Source of the DNA: Roseomonas sp. 18066
Lineage (GTDB): Bacteria; Pseudomonadota; Alphaproteobacteria; Acetobacterales; Acetobacteraceae
NCBI RefSeq assembly: GCF_902706185.1
Contig: NZ_CACSJM010000019.1
Location: forward strand, 1 to 55,565
DNA length: 55,565 bases
Reading direction: 5' to 3'
Shown here in pieces: positions 15,757-23,982 of the stretch. Under the pieces are notes generated by a model. That model did no database searches. It saw only the letters and a program-made list of their open reading frames with translations, and had not been told where the DNA came from. Within the stretch, counting starts at the first letter, position 1, and each line of letters opens with the position of its first letter. The position numbers and the translations under genes are program-made.

Positions 15757-18147
15757 GGCGCCGGCCGCCGACTGGTTCTCGAAGCTGGCCGGCACGGCGC
15801 TGAGCGGAAAGCGCAGCACGCAGCGCAGCCCGTCCGGCAGGAAGTCCAGCCGGGCGACCATGCCCGACTGGCCGGTCAGGCCGCGCTGCAGCAGCCGCAT
15901 GCCGAAGCCGCGCCGGCCCGGCTCGCTGGCCACCGGCGGGCCGCCCTGCTCGACCCATCGGACCAGCTGCGCGGCGCGGCCGGGCTCGACCTGGCAGGTC
16001 ACCGTGATATGGCCGCCGGGGCGTGACAGGGCGCCGTGCTTCACCGCATTGGTGGTGAGCTCGTGCAGCGCCATGGCCAGCGACAGCGCCTGGGCGGGGT
16101 TCAGGATCTCGCCGTCGCCGCAATCATGCAGGTCGAGATGGATGCCGGTGGCGGTGGCCAGCGCCGTCTGCACCACCTCGCCCAGCCGCGCGCCGTGCCA
16201 GTCGGTCTGTGTCAGCAGGTCATGCGCGCGGGCCAGCGCGATCAGCCGCGCCTGGAAGGTGGGGCCGAAGGTCGCGAGGTCCGTGGCGCTGCGCACCGTC
16301 TGCAGCGCCATGGCCTGCACCATGGCCAGGGTGTTCTTCACCCGGTGGTTCAGCTCCCGCGTCATCAGCATCTGGCGGATCTCGGCCGCGGCGCGCTCCA
16401 TCGCGCCCCAGGCACGCTCGGCGGCGCCCCGGGCGAAGCCGACCTCATCGGCGCTCCATTCGCGCGGCGTCGGGTCGTGCAGGAACAGGAAGGCGACGGC
16501 GTGGCCCTCGGCGGTGACCGGCACCAGCATGAAGGCGCCCACATGGATGGCGGCATAGGCCCCGGCCTCGGCGGCGGTGCGCGGGTCGTCGGCGACGTCG
16601 TTGACGCAGATCACCGGCGCCGCCGCATCGGCCGCGCCCTCGGCCCGGTGCCAGAGATCGGCGAAGCGCCAGGCGGAGCCGTATTGCCCGGCGATATGGC
16701 CGACGCTGCCATCGGTCCAGTCGCGCTCCACCCGGCTGCCGCCATCCTGGCCGATGATGGCATAGCCGGCGCGGCTGGCGCCCAGCGCGCGGCCGATCAC
16801 CTCGGCGGCGGCGACGGCGATCTGCGAGGGGTCGTGCAGCCCGCGCAGCCGGTCGCCCAGCTGCAGCAGCGCCAGCAGCCGTTCCTCGTTGCGCTGCAGC
16901 TCGCGCAGGTCGCGGGTGGCGGTGCCGTAGCCGCAGATTTGGCCGGTCGCGTCGCGCATCAGCAGCATGTTGTACCAGACCGGCAGCAGCTCGCCGGTGG
17001 CGAAGCTGCGGAACTGCATCTCGCCCTGCCAGGTGCCGTGCTCATGCACCGCCGGGATGACGACACGGCGCAGGAAGTCGTGCTGATCGGCGGGGAAGTA
17101 GTCCAGCACCGAGGTTTGCAGCGCCGCCGCCAGGTCGGGCAGCCCGACCAGCCGCAGCCCCGAGGGATTGACATAGACCGCCGAGAAATCGAGCCGGGCG
17201 ATGCCGAGGAAGTCGGTGGACTGCTCGACCAGGTCGGCCAGCTGGCGGCAGGCATCCTCGTGCCCGGCGCGGGCGGTGATGTCTTCGACCATCGACAGGG
17301 CGCAGACGAAGCGGCCCTCGGCATCGCGCAGCGCCGCCATGCGGATCTCGGCGCGGAACGGGCGGTGGCCGGGGGCGGCATGGTCGCGGCGCTCCAGATA
17401 GCCATGCGTCTCGCCCTCCACCAGCGCCTGGAAGCGCGCCTCGGTGGCCGGGCGCTCGGCCGGGTCGGCGATCAGCTCCTGGAAGCGGCGGCCGAGCAGC
17501 GACGCCTCGTCGCAGCCGCAGAGCAGCTGGAAGGGCGGGCTGACCGACAGGTAGCGGCCCTCGGCATCGAGCTCCTGGATGCCCAGCGGCAGGCCCTGGC
17601 GCATCGCCCGCAGCCGGTGCGCGGCGCGGTCCAGCGCCTGCGGCAGCTGCGGCCCGGCCGCGGCATCGCGCAGCAGCTTCAGATAGCCGCTGACGGCGCC
17701 GGCGCCGTCGCGCAGCGGCAGGGTCTCGCCCATCACCTGCAGCACCTGGCCGTCGCGGGTCAGGCAGGGATGCGCGGCGGCGGCATGGCCGTCCTCCCGC
17801 GCCTCGGCGAGCTCGCCGGCGGGCTGGCCGGCGGCGCGGGCCTCGGGCGGCCAGAGCATGGCGATGTCCTGGCCCAGCACCTCGGCCGTGCTCCAGCCCA
17901 GCATCAGCCGGGCGCCGCTGTTCCAGCCGGTGACGCGGCCGGCGGCATCGGTGGCGATGACCGCCAGCGTGGTGGCGCCGTCGCGCAGCAGCCAGCCCAG
18001 CGCCGGGTCGGGACCCGTGCCGGTGCCGGCGCCGTTGCCGGCGGGCGGCGCTGCTGACAGGGCGACCTGGGCAAGTTGTGCCCGCAACTGCTCGAGCTCG
18101 GCCAGCAGGCCTCTGCGGGTCGCGGCCGCCCGCGCCTTGGCACCCAT
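15754..18147 (-). CDS. HWE-family sensor histidine kinase with PAS and GAF domains
   Basis: About 797 residues, soluble, with a coiled start (LLAELEQLRAQLAQ). Three PAS domains come first, each with GxVxGWNSGA/LSVSPPFQLL/VYVNPSGLRL-type cores, the second and third followed by PAC-like stretches (GRFVCALSMVEDIT, GQICGYGTATRDL). A GAF domain follows, then the HWE dimerisation box with His about 601 in RELNHRVKNTLAMVQ and the ATPase N box ALHELTTNAVKHGAL and GFGMRLL. It should autophosphorylate and pass phosphate to a response regulator encoded elsewhere; none is nearby. Start ATG 18147 was chosen over the longer frame to 18246. The stop lies in a CCTCAG repeat. Confidence 0.88.
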   Translation of the reverse strand: MGAKARAAATRRGLLAELEQLRAQLAQVALSAAPPAGNGAGTGTGPDPALGWLLRDGATTLAVIATDAAGRVTGWNSGARLMLGWSTAEVLGQDIAMLWPPEARAAGQPAGELAEAREDGHAAAAHPCLTRDGQVLQVMGETLPLRDGAGAVSGYLKLLRDAAAGPQLPQALDRAAHRLRAMRQGLPLGIQELDAEGRYLSVSPPFQLLCGCDEASLLGRRFQELIADPAERPATEARFQALVEGETHGYLERRDHAAPGHRPFRAEIRMAALRDAEGRFVCALSMVEDITARAGHEDACRQLADLVEQSTDFLGIARLDFSAVYVNPSGLRLVGLPDLAAALQTSVLDYFPADQHDFLRRVVIPAVHEHGTWQGEMQFRSFATGELLPVWYNMLLMRDATGQICGYGTATRDLRELQRNEERLLALLQLGDRLRGLHDPSQIAVAAAEVIGRALGASRAGYAIIGQDGGSRVERDWTDGSVGHIAGQYGSAWRFADLWHRAEGAADAAAPVICVNDVADDPRTAAEAGAYAAIHVGAFMLVPVTAEGHAVAFLFLHDPTPREWSADEVGFARGAAERAWGAMERAAAEIRQMLMTRELNHRVKNTLAMVQAMALQTVRSATDLATFGPTFQARLIALARAHDLLTQTDWHGARLGEVVQTALATATGIHLDLHDCGDGEILNPAQALSLAMALHELTTNAVKHGALSRPGGHITVTCQVEPGRAAQLVRWVEQGGPPVASEPGRRGFGMRLLQRGLTGQSGMVARLDFLPDGLRCVLRFPLSAVPASFENQSAAGA

Positions 18148-18313
18148 GGATCGTCGCCTCGCCCGGTTGGCGCCGGCATTGGCATCCGGCTCATCACCAT
18201 AAGCGAACGATCGGCCGGGGCGGACGGGCAGAAGCGTTGCCCACACGCAATGGTGCTGACCCGGTTCCTCGCAAGGCCTTCCGGCTGGCCCAGGCGGTCA
18301 GTCCAGGGGGGGC
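18148..18313. other. Intergenic region upstream of the histidine kinase
   Basis: 166 bases between two leftward genes. It should hold the kinase promoter. I see no convincing hairpin, operator or small gene. Confidence 0.3.
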
Positions 18314-19447
18314 TTAGCCCAGCGGATCGGTCCGGTGCAGGGTGACGCGCAGCCCGCCATGCGGCACCGGGGGGCCAGGCGGCAGGAAGGGCAGGCCGGT
18401 CGCCTTGGCCAGCTGCGGCTCGCTGGTCAGCAGGCCGACGCGCCAGCCGGCGAAGCGCGTCTTCAGCACCTGGCCGATGGCGCGGTACAGCGGCACCAGC
18501 GCCCGCTTGTCGCCGATGCGGCTGCCATAGGGCGGGTTGAGGATGACCAGGCCCGGCCCTTCGCCCTCGGGCGGGGCCACCTCGCTGATGGCGGCCTGGC
18601 GGAACGAGCAGAAAGCATCGACGCCGGCGCGGGCGGCATTGGCCTGGCTCATGGCGATGGCGCCGGCATCGCGGTCGCTGCCGTGGAAGCGGGCGGCGGG
18701 TTCCCTCTGGCTCTGCACCGCGCGCATCTTCGCCCAGGCCTCGGCGTCGAAATTGGCGAATTGCTCGAAGGCGAAGCTTCTCGCGCGGCCTGGGTTGAGC
18801 CGGGCGGCGATCTCGGCGGCCTCGATGACGAAGGTGCCGGAGCCGCACATCGGGTCCAGCACCGGCCCGGCCCCGTCGAAGCCGCATTGCTGCAGGAACA
18901 GCGCCGCCATGGTCTCGCGCAGCGGCGCCGCGTTGATCGCCTGCTTGTAGCCGCGCTTGTGCAGCAGCTCGCCGGAGGTGTCGAGGCTGATGGTGCAGAG
19001 GTCGTTCTCGATGCGGGCGCGGACCAGCACCGAGGCTTCCGGGGCCGCATCCGGGGCGGGAGTCGCGCCCAGCGTCTCGCGGATGGCGGTCTCGATGCGC
19101 TCGGCGGCGGCGCCGGAATGGTAGATGCGCGACGACGCGCAATCCGCCTCGACCCGGAAGGGGACATCCGGGCGCATGACGCTGGCCCAGGGCACGTGGC
19201 GGGCGCGGGCGTCGAGCTGGTGCAGCTCCCGCACCTTGAAGGCGTCGAGCCGGGCCAGCACCCGGCTGGCGCCGCGCACCCAGAGATTGGCGCGCCAGAC
19301 CTCGGGCCAGCCGCCCTCGAGGACGACGCCGCCGGGGACGGCGCGCGGGCGCTTGAAGCCCTTCAGCTTCACCTCGGCGCAGAGCGTCTCCTCCAGCCCG
19401 GGCAGGGTCGCCAGAAAGATCTCGAAGGGTTTTTGCGGGGGGGTCAT
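18314..19447 (-). CDS. THUMP-domain class I SAM-dependent RNA methyltransferase
   Basis: 377-residue RNA methyltransferase of the RlmL/YpsC type. An N-terminal FEIFLATLPGLEETLCAEV ferredoxin-like part and THUMP domain (to about 165) are followed by VLDPMCGSGTFVIEAAEIA (SAM motif I), a GSDRDAGAI acidic loop and the NPPYGSRIG catalytic motif for N-methylation of a base amino group. The second methyltransferase of E. coli RlmKL is absent, so this is the single-domain form. rRNA guanine is the likely substrate by family, not shown here. Four bases overlap with the upstream LysR gene suggest co-transcription. Confidence 0.9.
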   Translation of the reverse strand: MTPPQKPFEIFLATLPGLEETLCAEVKLKGFKRPRAVPGGVVLEGGWPEVWRANLWVRGASRVLARLDAFKVRELHQLDARARHVPWASVMRPDVPFRVEADCASSRIYHSGAAAERIETAIRETLGATPAPDAAPEASVLVRARIENDLCTISLDTSGELLHKRGYKQAINAAPLRETMAALFLQQCGFDGAGPVLDPMCGSGTFVIEAAEIAARLNPGRARSFAFEQFANFDAEAWAKMRAVQSQREPAARFHGSDRDAGAIAMSQANAARAGVDAFCSFRQAAISEVAPPEGEGPGLVILNPPYGSRIGDKRALVPLYRAIGQVLKTRFAGWRVGLLTSEPQLAKATGLPFLPPGPPVPHGGLRVTLHRTDPLG

Positions 19448-20382
19448 GGCGCCTGCGGGGAAGTCAAGCCGGACTGTCTAGCACCGCCCGGCCCGCGCAA
19501 GAAGTCGATGAAGGCGCGCAGCGGCGCCGGCACCAGGCGGCGGCCGGGATAATACAGGAAGGGGCCGGGGAAGCGCTGCCACCAATCCTCCAGCACCGGC
19601 AGCAGGGCGCCGCGGTCCAGATGCGGCCGCAGCCAGTCCTCGAACAGGAAAAGTACGCCGTTGCCGGCCAGCGCCGCGTCCACCAGCAGGTCGGTGCCGG
19701 CGCCGACGCGCACCACCAGCGGGCCGGCTACATCGACGAAGAGAACCTCGCCGTCGCGCTCGAATTCCCAGGGCGGCATGGCGCCGCTGGTGAAGCGGCC
19801 GCGCAGGCAGGCATGCGCCAGCAGGTCGCGCGGATGCTGCGGCACCCCATGGCGGGCGAGATAGGCCGGGGAGGCCACGGTGGCGAAGCGCTGCTGGCGC
19901 GGGCCGATGGGCAGCGCGATCATGTCCTGCTCCAGCCGCTCGTCATAGCGGATGCCGGCATCGCAGCGGGCGGCGACCAGGTCGACGAAGCTGTCCTCCA
20001 CCTCCAGCTCGACGCGGATCTCGGGGAAGGCGGCCAGGAAAGGCGGGATGATCGCCGGCAGCACCAGCCGGGCGGCGCTGACCGGGACATTCAGCCGCAG
20101 CGTGCCGGCGGGACGGTCGCGAAAGCCGTTGACCACGTCGAGCGCGGCATCGACCTCGGCCAGCGCCGGGCCCAGGCGTTCCAGCAGGCGCTGTCCGGCC
20201 TCGGTCGGGGTGACGCTGCGGGTGGTGCGGTGCAGCAGGCGCAGGCCCATGCCTTCCTCCAGCCGGCGCAGCGCCTCGCTGAGGCCGGAGGCGCTGGCGC
20301 CGGTCAGCCGGGCGGCCTCGCGGAAGCCGCGGGCGCGGGCGACCGAGAGGAAAGCGTTCAGGTCGCCGAGGTCAGGCTTCAT
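19444..20382 (-). CDS. LysR-family transcriptional regulator
   Basis: 312-residue LysR regulator. The winged HTH (about 5-63) has FREAARLTGASASGLSEALRRLEEG and the LLHRTTRSVTPTEAG wing typical of the CrgA/DsdC-like branch. The effector domain runs from about 90 to 295 (GTLRLNVPVSAARLVL, DAGIRYDERLEQDM). It is divergent from the PdxI-like reductase, with a perfect inverted repeat in the gap, and overlaps the downstream methyltransferase start by four bases. Likely target: the reductase and itself. Confidence 0.9.
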   Translation of the reverse strand: MKPDLGDLNAFLSVARARGFREAARLTGASASGLSEALRRLEEGMGLRLLHRTTRSVTPTEAGQRLLERLGPALAEVDAALDVVNGFRDRPAGTLRLNVPVSAARLVLPAIIPPFLAAFPEIRVELEVEDSFVDLVAARCDAGIRYDERLEQDMIALPIGPRQQRFATVASPAYLARHGVPQHPRDLLAHACLRGRFTSGAMPPWEFERDGEVLFVDVAGPLVVRVGAGTDLLVDAALAGNGVLFLFEDWLRPHLDRGALLPVLEDWWQRFPGPFLYYPGRRLVPAPLRAFIDFLRGPGGARQSGLTSPQAP

Positions 20383-20393
20383 CGTTCGTTTTT

Positions 20394-20410
20394 CCGCACG
20401 GGCTGTGCGG
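20394..20410. promoter_or_regulatory. Inverted repeat CCGCAC-N5-GTGCGG, candidate LysR operator
   Basis: A perfect 6+5+6 inverted repeat 11 bases upstream of the LysR start, with a further GTGCGG half at 20427-20432. It lies in the 95-base divergent gap, where LysR proteins usually bind for autorepression and activation of the neighbour. Binding is inferred from position only. Confidence 0.55.
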
Positions 20411-20477
20411 ATTGTCCCCGATTATCGTGCGGCGCGACAGGGGCCAGCTTGGGGCCAGCGACCAGAGGAACAGAACC

Positions 20478-21353
20478 ATGTCGAAGCTCGATGCCGCCGG
20501 GATCTTCCGTCTCGGGGACCGTGAGGTCCACCGCCTGGGCTATGGCGCCATGCAGCTGGCGGGGCCGGGGGTGTTCGGCCCGCCGCGCGACCCGGATGCG
20601 GCGCGGGCCGTGCTGCGCGCCGCGGTGGAGGCGGGGGTGAACCATATCGACACCAGCGACTTCTACGGCCCCCACGTCACCAACCAGCTGATCGCCGAGG
20701 CGCTGCATCCCTATGCCGCCGACCTGGTGATCGTCACCAAGATCAGCGCCAGGCGCGGCGCCGACGGGTCCTGGCTGCCGGCGCTGTCGCCGGCGGAGCT
20801 GACCCAGGCGGTGCATGACAATCTGCGCCACCTGAAGCTGGACGTGCTGGAGGTGGTGAATTTCCGCAGCATGCTGGACGTGCATGGCCCGGCCGAAGGC
20901 TCGCTGGAGGCGCCGCTGGAGGTGCTGGCCGGGCTGCGGCAGCAGGGGCTGATCCGGCATCTGGGGCTGAGCAACGTCACCGCGCGGCAGGTGGCCGATG
21001 CCCAGAGGATGTTCCCGGTGGCCTGCGTGCAGAACCAGTACAACCTGGCGCATCGCGGCGACGACGCGCTGGTCGACAGCCTGGCGGCGCAGGGCATCCC
21101 TTACGTGCCCTTCTTCCCGCTGGGCGGCTTCAGCCCGCTGCAATCCGGCGCGCTGGACGCGGTGGCGCGGCAGCTCGGCGCCACGCCGATGCAGGTGGCG
21201 CTGGCCTGGCTGCTGCGGCGCTCGCCGAACATCCTCGCCATTCCGGGGACCTCGTCGGTGGCGCATCTGGCGGAGAACCTGGCCGCGGCCGAGCTGGTGC
21301 TGCCCGCCGGGGCGCTGGCGGCGCTCGACGGCATCGCCAGCCCCGCGGCTTAG
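20478..21353 (+). CDS. pdxI: Aldo/keto reductase, pyridoxal reductase PdxI (YdbC)-like
   Basis: 291-residue aldo/keto reductase. It matches from memory the E. coli YdbC/PdxI sequence in long blocks: RLGYGAMQLAGPGVFGPPRD, HIDTSDFYGPHVTNQ, SWLPALSPAEL, GLSNVT, PYVPFFPLGGF and IPGTSSVAHL. PdxI reduces pyridoxal to pyridoxine with NADPH in B6 salvage. The usual AKR histidine is replaced by Asn in VVNFRSM, as in YdbC (VVNLR). ATG 20478 has AGAGGAA about 8 bases upstream. Four PLP-dependent aminotransferases lie in this window, but a link is only suggestive. Confidence 0.88.
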   Translation: MSKLDAAGIFRLGDREVHRLGYGAMQLAGPGVFGPPRDPDAARAVLRAAVEAGVNHIDTSDFYGPHVTNQLIAEALHPYAADLVIVTKISARRGADGSWLPALSPAELTQAVHDNLRHLKLDVLEVVNFRSMLDVHGPAEGSLEAPLEVLAGLRQQGLIRHLGLSNVTARQVADAQRMFPVACVQNQYNLAHRGDDALVDSLAAQGIPYVPFFPLGGFSPLQSGALDAVARQLGATPMQVALAWLLRRSPNILAIPGTSSVAHLAENLAAAELVLPAGALAALDGIASPAA

Positions 21354-21388
21354 CCCAGCCCGTGGCTTAGCCCAGCCCCGCGGCTTAG
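21346..21388. repeat. GCGGCTTAGCCCAG tandem repeat at convergent stops
   Basis: Three copies of GGCTTAGCCCAG at 21347, 21364 and 21382 (period 17-18). Each carries TAG on the plus strand and TAA/GGGCTAAG on the minus strand. The first supplies the stop of the reductase, the third the stop of the Bug receptor. Local duplication of stop-codon sequence. Confidence 0.85.
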
Positions 21389-22338
21389 CCCAGGTTGATC
21401 CCCCGGGTCTGGATCAGCTTGCCATAGAACGAGAAGTCGCGGTGGATGAGGGTGGCGAAGTCCTCCAGGCTGATCGGGTCCAGCGCCATGTCCGGGGTGG
21501 CGCGGGACTGGACCAGCGGGCTTCTCACCGCGGCGGACAGGGCGTCGGCCAGCCGCAGCAGGATCGGCGTCGGCGTGCCGGTGGGGGCGCAGATGCCGTG
21601 CCAGTCGCGCACCACCAGCTCCGGTCGGCCGAGCTCGGCGAAGGTCGGCACCGCCGGGGCGGCGGGCAGGCGCTGCGGCGATGACAGGGCGAGGACGCGG
21701 AAGCGGCCGCTGCCCCGATGCGGCAGCAGCGTGTCGAGCGAGCCGGCATAGAGCGGGATGCGGCCGGTCATCAGGTCGGCGAGCGCCGCCTGCTCGTCGC
21801 GATAGCCGGCATTGACCAGGCGGATGCCGGTGATGCCCTGCAGCATCTCCATGACCAGGTGCGGCGTGCTGCCATTGCCGACGCTGCCGAAGGCCAGGCC
21901 CGGATTCTGGCGCAGATGCGCCATGGTGCCGGCGAAATCGCCGCCGGGCAGGTCGGCCGCGGCGGCGAAGGCGACGGGGGCGCGATAGACCAGGGTCAGC
22001 GGCGCGAAGTCCTGCAGGCGGTAGGGCAGGTTGGGGTGGAAATGCGGGTTGAGCGCCAGGGTGCTGGTGGTGACCCAGCCCAGGGCATGGCCATCGGGCG
22101 AGGCGCGGGCGGCGGCTTCGGCGCCGATCATGGTGTTGGCGCCCGGCTTGTTCTCGACGACGATCGGCTGGCCGAGGATGTCGCGCGCGGCCTCGGCCAG
22201 GGCGCGTGCCAGCCCGTCGCCGGTGCCGGGGGCGAAGGGGTAGATCAGCCTGATCGGCCGGTTGGGGAAGGCTGGTTGCGCGCGCGCGGCGGGCGCGACG
22301 AGGCTGGCGGCCAGCAGGCTGCGCCGATGGATGCGCAT
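21385..22338 (-). CDS. Tripartite tricarboxylate transporter receptor (Bug family)
   Basis: 317-residue periplasmic binding protein of the TctC/Bug family. The signal peptide is MRIHRRSLLAASLVAPAARA. The mature start PAFPNRPIRLIYPFAPGTGDG-LARALAE is characteristic, followed by VENKPGANTMIGAEAAARA, TPHLVMEML, YRDEQAALADLMTGRIP and the C-terminal VPTFAELGRPEL. These receptors bind carboxylates, amides or similar anions for a TctAB permease, but no permease is near, so it is an orphan receptor. A hairpin repeat unit lies 56 bases upstream of its start. Confidence 0.9.
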   Translation of the reverse strand: MRIHRRSLLAASLVAPAARAQPAFPNRPIRLIYPFAPGTGDGLARALAEAARDILGQPIVVENKPGANTMIGAEAAARASPDGHALGWVTTSTLALNPHFHPNLPYRLQDFAPLTLVYRAPVAFAAAADLPGGDFAGTMAHLRQNPGLAFGSVGNGSTPHLVMEMLQGITGIRLVNAGYRDEQAALADLMTGRIPLYAGSLDTLLPHRGSGRFRVLALSSPQRLPAAPAVPTFAELGRPELVVRDWHGICAPTGTPTPILLRLADALSAAVRSPLVQSRATPDMALDPISLEDFATLIHRDFSFYGKLIQTRGINLG

Positions 22339-22393
22339 GGAATTTTTCCTCGCTTTTTCCGTCCTGCGATCCTGCCGCCGTTGTTTCTGAAAA

Positions 22394-22440
22394 CAGAAAG
22401 AAAAAAGAGGGGGTTCCAGGGGAATTCATTTCACTGGCCT
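22394..22440. repeat. GAATTC hairpin unit b (degenerate)
   Basis: AGAAAGAAAAAAGAGGGGGTTCCA then the half-stem CCAGGGGAA (22416-22424) and a damaged second half TTTCACTGG (22429-22437; two mismatches to TTCCCCTGG). Same family as the other units, but in a divergent gap upstream of two genes, where a terminator would have no obvious use. Possibly a decaying copy. Confidence 0.75.
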
Positions 22441-22597
22441 GGCTCAGGCTGTGTCCTGGCTTCGCGCGCGCCGTTCCCTGCGCCACCGGCGCCTGCCTCG
22501 ACGGAGGCTTCTTGACGCGGCGCTGACGCGGCGCGCCCGGCTTCCGCATCGCGCCCTGATGCGGCGCGGCGCCAGGGTGGCGGCCGTGGAGGACCCG

Positions 22598-23014
22598 ATG
22601 CCTGATCCCGAGATTTCCCTGCTCGATGCCGTGGACGCCGCCCGCGAGGACCGCGTGCTGGTGCTGGGGCGCCCCAGCCTGGCGCTGGTCTGCGCCAGCG
22701 CCCGGCGCGGCTGCCTGGCGGCCATGGGCAGCGCCGTGCCGCCGGCGCATCCCGACCCGGCCGAGGTGGTGCTGGCGCCGCGCGTCGCCGATGCGGCCGA
22801 GGCGGAGGGCATCGCCCTCGCCGCCCGGCGGGCGCTGCGCGGCGGCGCGCGGCAGGGCCGGCTGGCGATGCGGCTGATGGGCCGCGGCGCGGTGGCGCGG
22901 GCCCGGGCGGTGGCGCTGCGGCTGGCGGCGCTCGGCTTCTGCCAGGTGCGCGTGCGGCGTGCCGGCGGCCAGGTGCTGGTCATCGGCGCCTGCGCCCCCG
23001 CGGCGGGGCGGTGA
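22598..23014 (+). CDS. Hypothetical protein, possible methyltransferase-fold remnant
   Basis: 138 residues from ATG 22598 (GGAGGA just upstream); an in-frame GTG at 22451 would give 187 residues with a very Arg-rich, unlikely start. No family is recognised with confidence. The order of elements (APRVADAAEAEGIALAARRALRGG, GRLAMRLMG, RLAALGFCQVRVRRAGGQVLVIGA) is like the second half of class I methyltransferases, with a helix, a strand and a terminal beta hairpin, but no SAM-binding glycine motif remains. The stop overlaps the GTG start of the next gene (GTGA), so the two are coupled and the gene is probably expressed. Confidence 0.6.
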   Translation: MPDPEISLLDAVDAAREDRVLVLGRPSLALVCASARRGCLAAMGSAVPPAHPDPAEVVLAPRVADAAEAEGIALAARRALRGGARQGRLAMRLMGRGAVARARAVALRLAALGFCQVRVRRAGGQVLVIGACAPAAGR

Positions 23015-23979
23015 GCCAGATGTTCCGCTATCACCGGCCAAGCTTCGGCGGCGTCATGCCGGCGCTGGTCACCCCCTTCCGCGCGGCGGATGGCGCGCTG
23101 GACCTCGCCGCCCTGGCCCTGCTGGCCGAGCGCGCGGCGCTGCGCGGCGCCGGCGGCGTCGTGGTCTGCGGCAGCACCGGCGAGGCCGCGGCGCTGAGCC
23201 CCGCCGAGCAGGCCCAGGCCATCGCCGGGGCGGTGGAGGGCGTGGCCGGCCGCGTGCCCGTCATCGCCGGCGTCGGCGCCCCCTGCACCGAGGCCGCCGT
23301 GAAGCTGGCGCTGCAGGCCGAGCGCTGCGGCGCCACCGCGCTGCTGGCCGCGCCGCCGCCCTATGTGCGGCCGTCGCAGGCGGGGATCGCGGCGCATCTG
23401 CGCGCCATCGCCGCCGCCTCGGGGCTGCCGGTCATTCTCTACGACGTGCCGGGGCGCAGCGCGGTGGCCTGCGAGGATGCCACCGTCGCGCGGCTGTTCG
23501 AGGAAGGCGCCATCCAGGCGCTGAAGGATGCGACGGCCGACCTGGCGCGGCCGGCCCGGCTGCGCCGGCTCTGCGGGGCGGAGCTGCTGCAATTCTGCGG
23601 CGACGATGCCAGCGTCGCCGCGCATCAGGCGATGGGCGGCGCCGGCTGCATCTCGGTCACCGCCAATCTGCTGCCCGGCCTGTGCCGCGCGTTGTTCGAC
23701 GCCGGCCGCGAGGGCGAGGCCGGGCGGCTGGCCGAGCTGCGCGACACCCTGGCGCCGCTGTCGGAGGCGTTGTTCCTGGAGAGCAATCCGGTGCCGGTGA
23801 AGGCGGCGCTCGGCCTGCTCGGGCTGTGCGACGCGACGCCGCGGCTGCCGCTGCTGCGCGCGACCGCGGCCACGCAGGCGGCGCTGGCGGCGCTGCTGCC
23901 CGAGCTCGCCGCGCGCGAGGAAAGCCTGGCGCGCTGGCCGCTGCCGCGGGCCGCGCTGACCCCGGTCGCGCGGCATTGA
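23011..23979 (+). CDS. Dihydrodipicolinate synthase family lyase (DapA-like)
   Basis: 322-residue class I aldolase-fold enzyme. GGVMPALVTPF opens the barrel, VVCGSTGEAAALS is the pyruvate-carboxylate loop, YDVPGRS carries the catalytic Tyr and QALKDATAD the Schiff-base Lys. DapA proper, or relatives such as N-acetylneuraminate and keto-deoxy-sugar lyases, cannot be separated by eye; the setting (IclR, M20 amidohydrolase) favours a catabolic role. The GTG start at 23011 gives the four-base overlap with the upstream gene; ATG 23020 is the alternative. Convergent with IclR. Confidence 0.85.
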   Translation: MSQMFRYHRPSFGGVMPALVTPFRAADGALDLAALALLAERAALRGAGGVVVCGSTGEAAALSPAEQAQAIAGAVEGVAGRVPVIAGVGAPCTEAAVKLALQAERCGATALLAAPPPYVRPSQAGIAAHLRAIAAASGLPVILYDVPGRSAVACEDATVARLFEEGAIQALKDATADLARPARLRRLCGAELLQFCGDDASVAAHQAMGGAGCISVTANLLPGLCRALFDAGREGEAGRLAELRDTLAPLSEALFLESNPVPVKAALGLLGLCDATPRLPLLRATAATQAALAALLPELAAREESLARWPLPRAALTPVARH

Positions 23980-23982
23980 GCG

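Noticed and set aside
16036..18057. 673-codon plus-strand frame opposite the histidine kinase
   Set aside because: Low-complexity composition and no motifs, while the opposite strand carries clear PAS, GAF and HWE kinase motifs.
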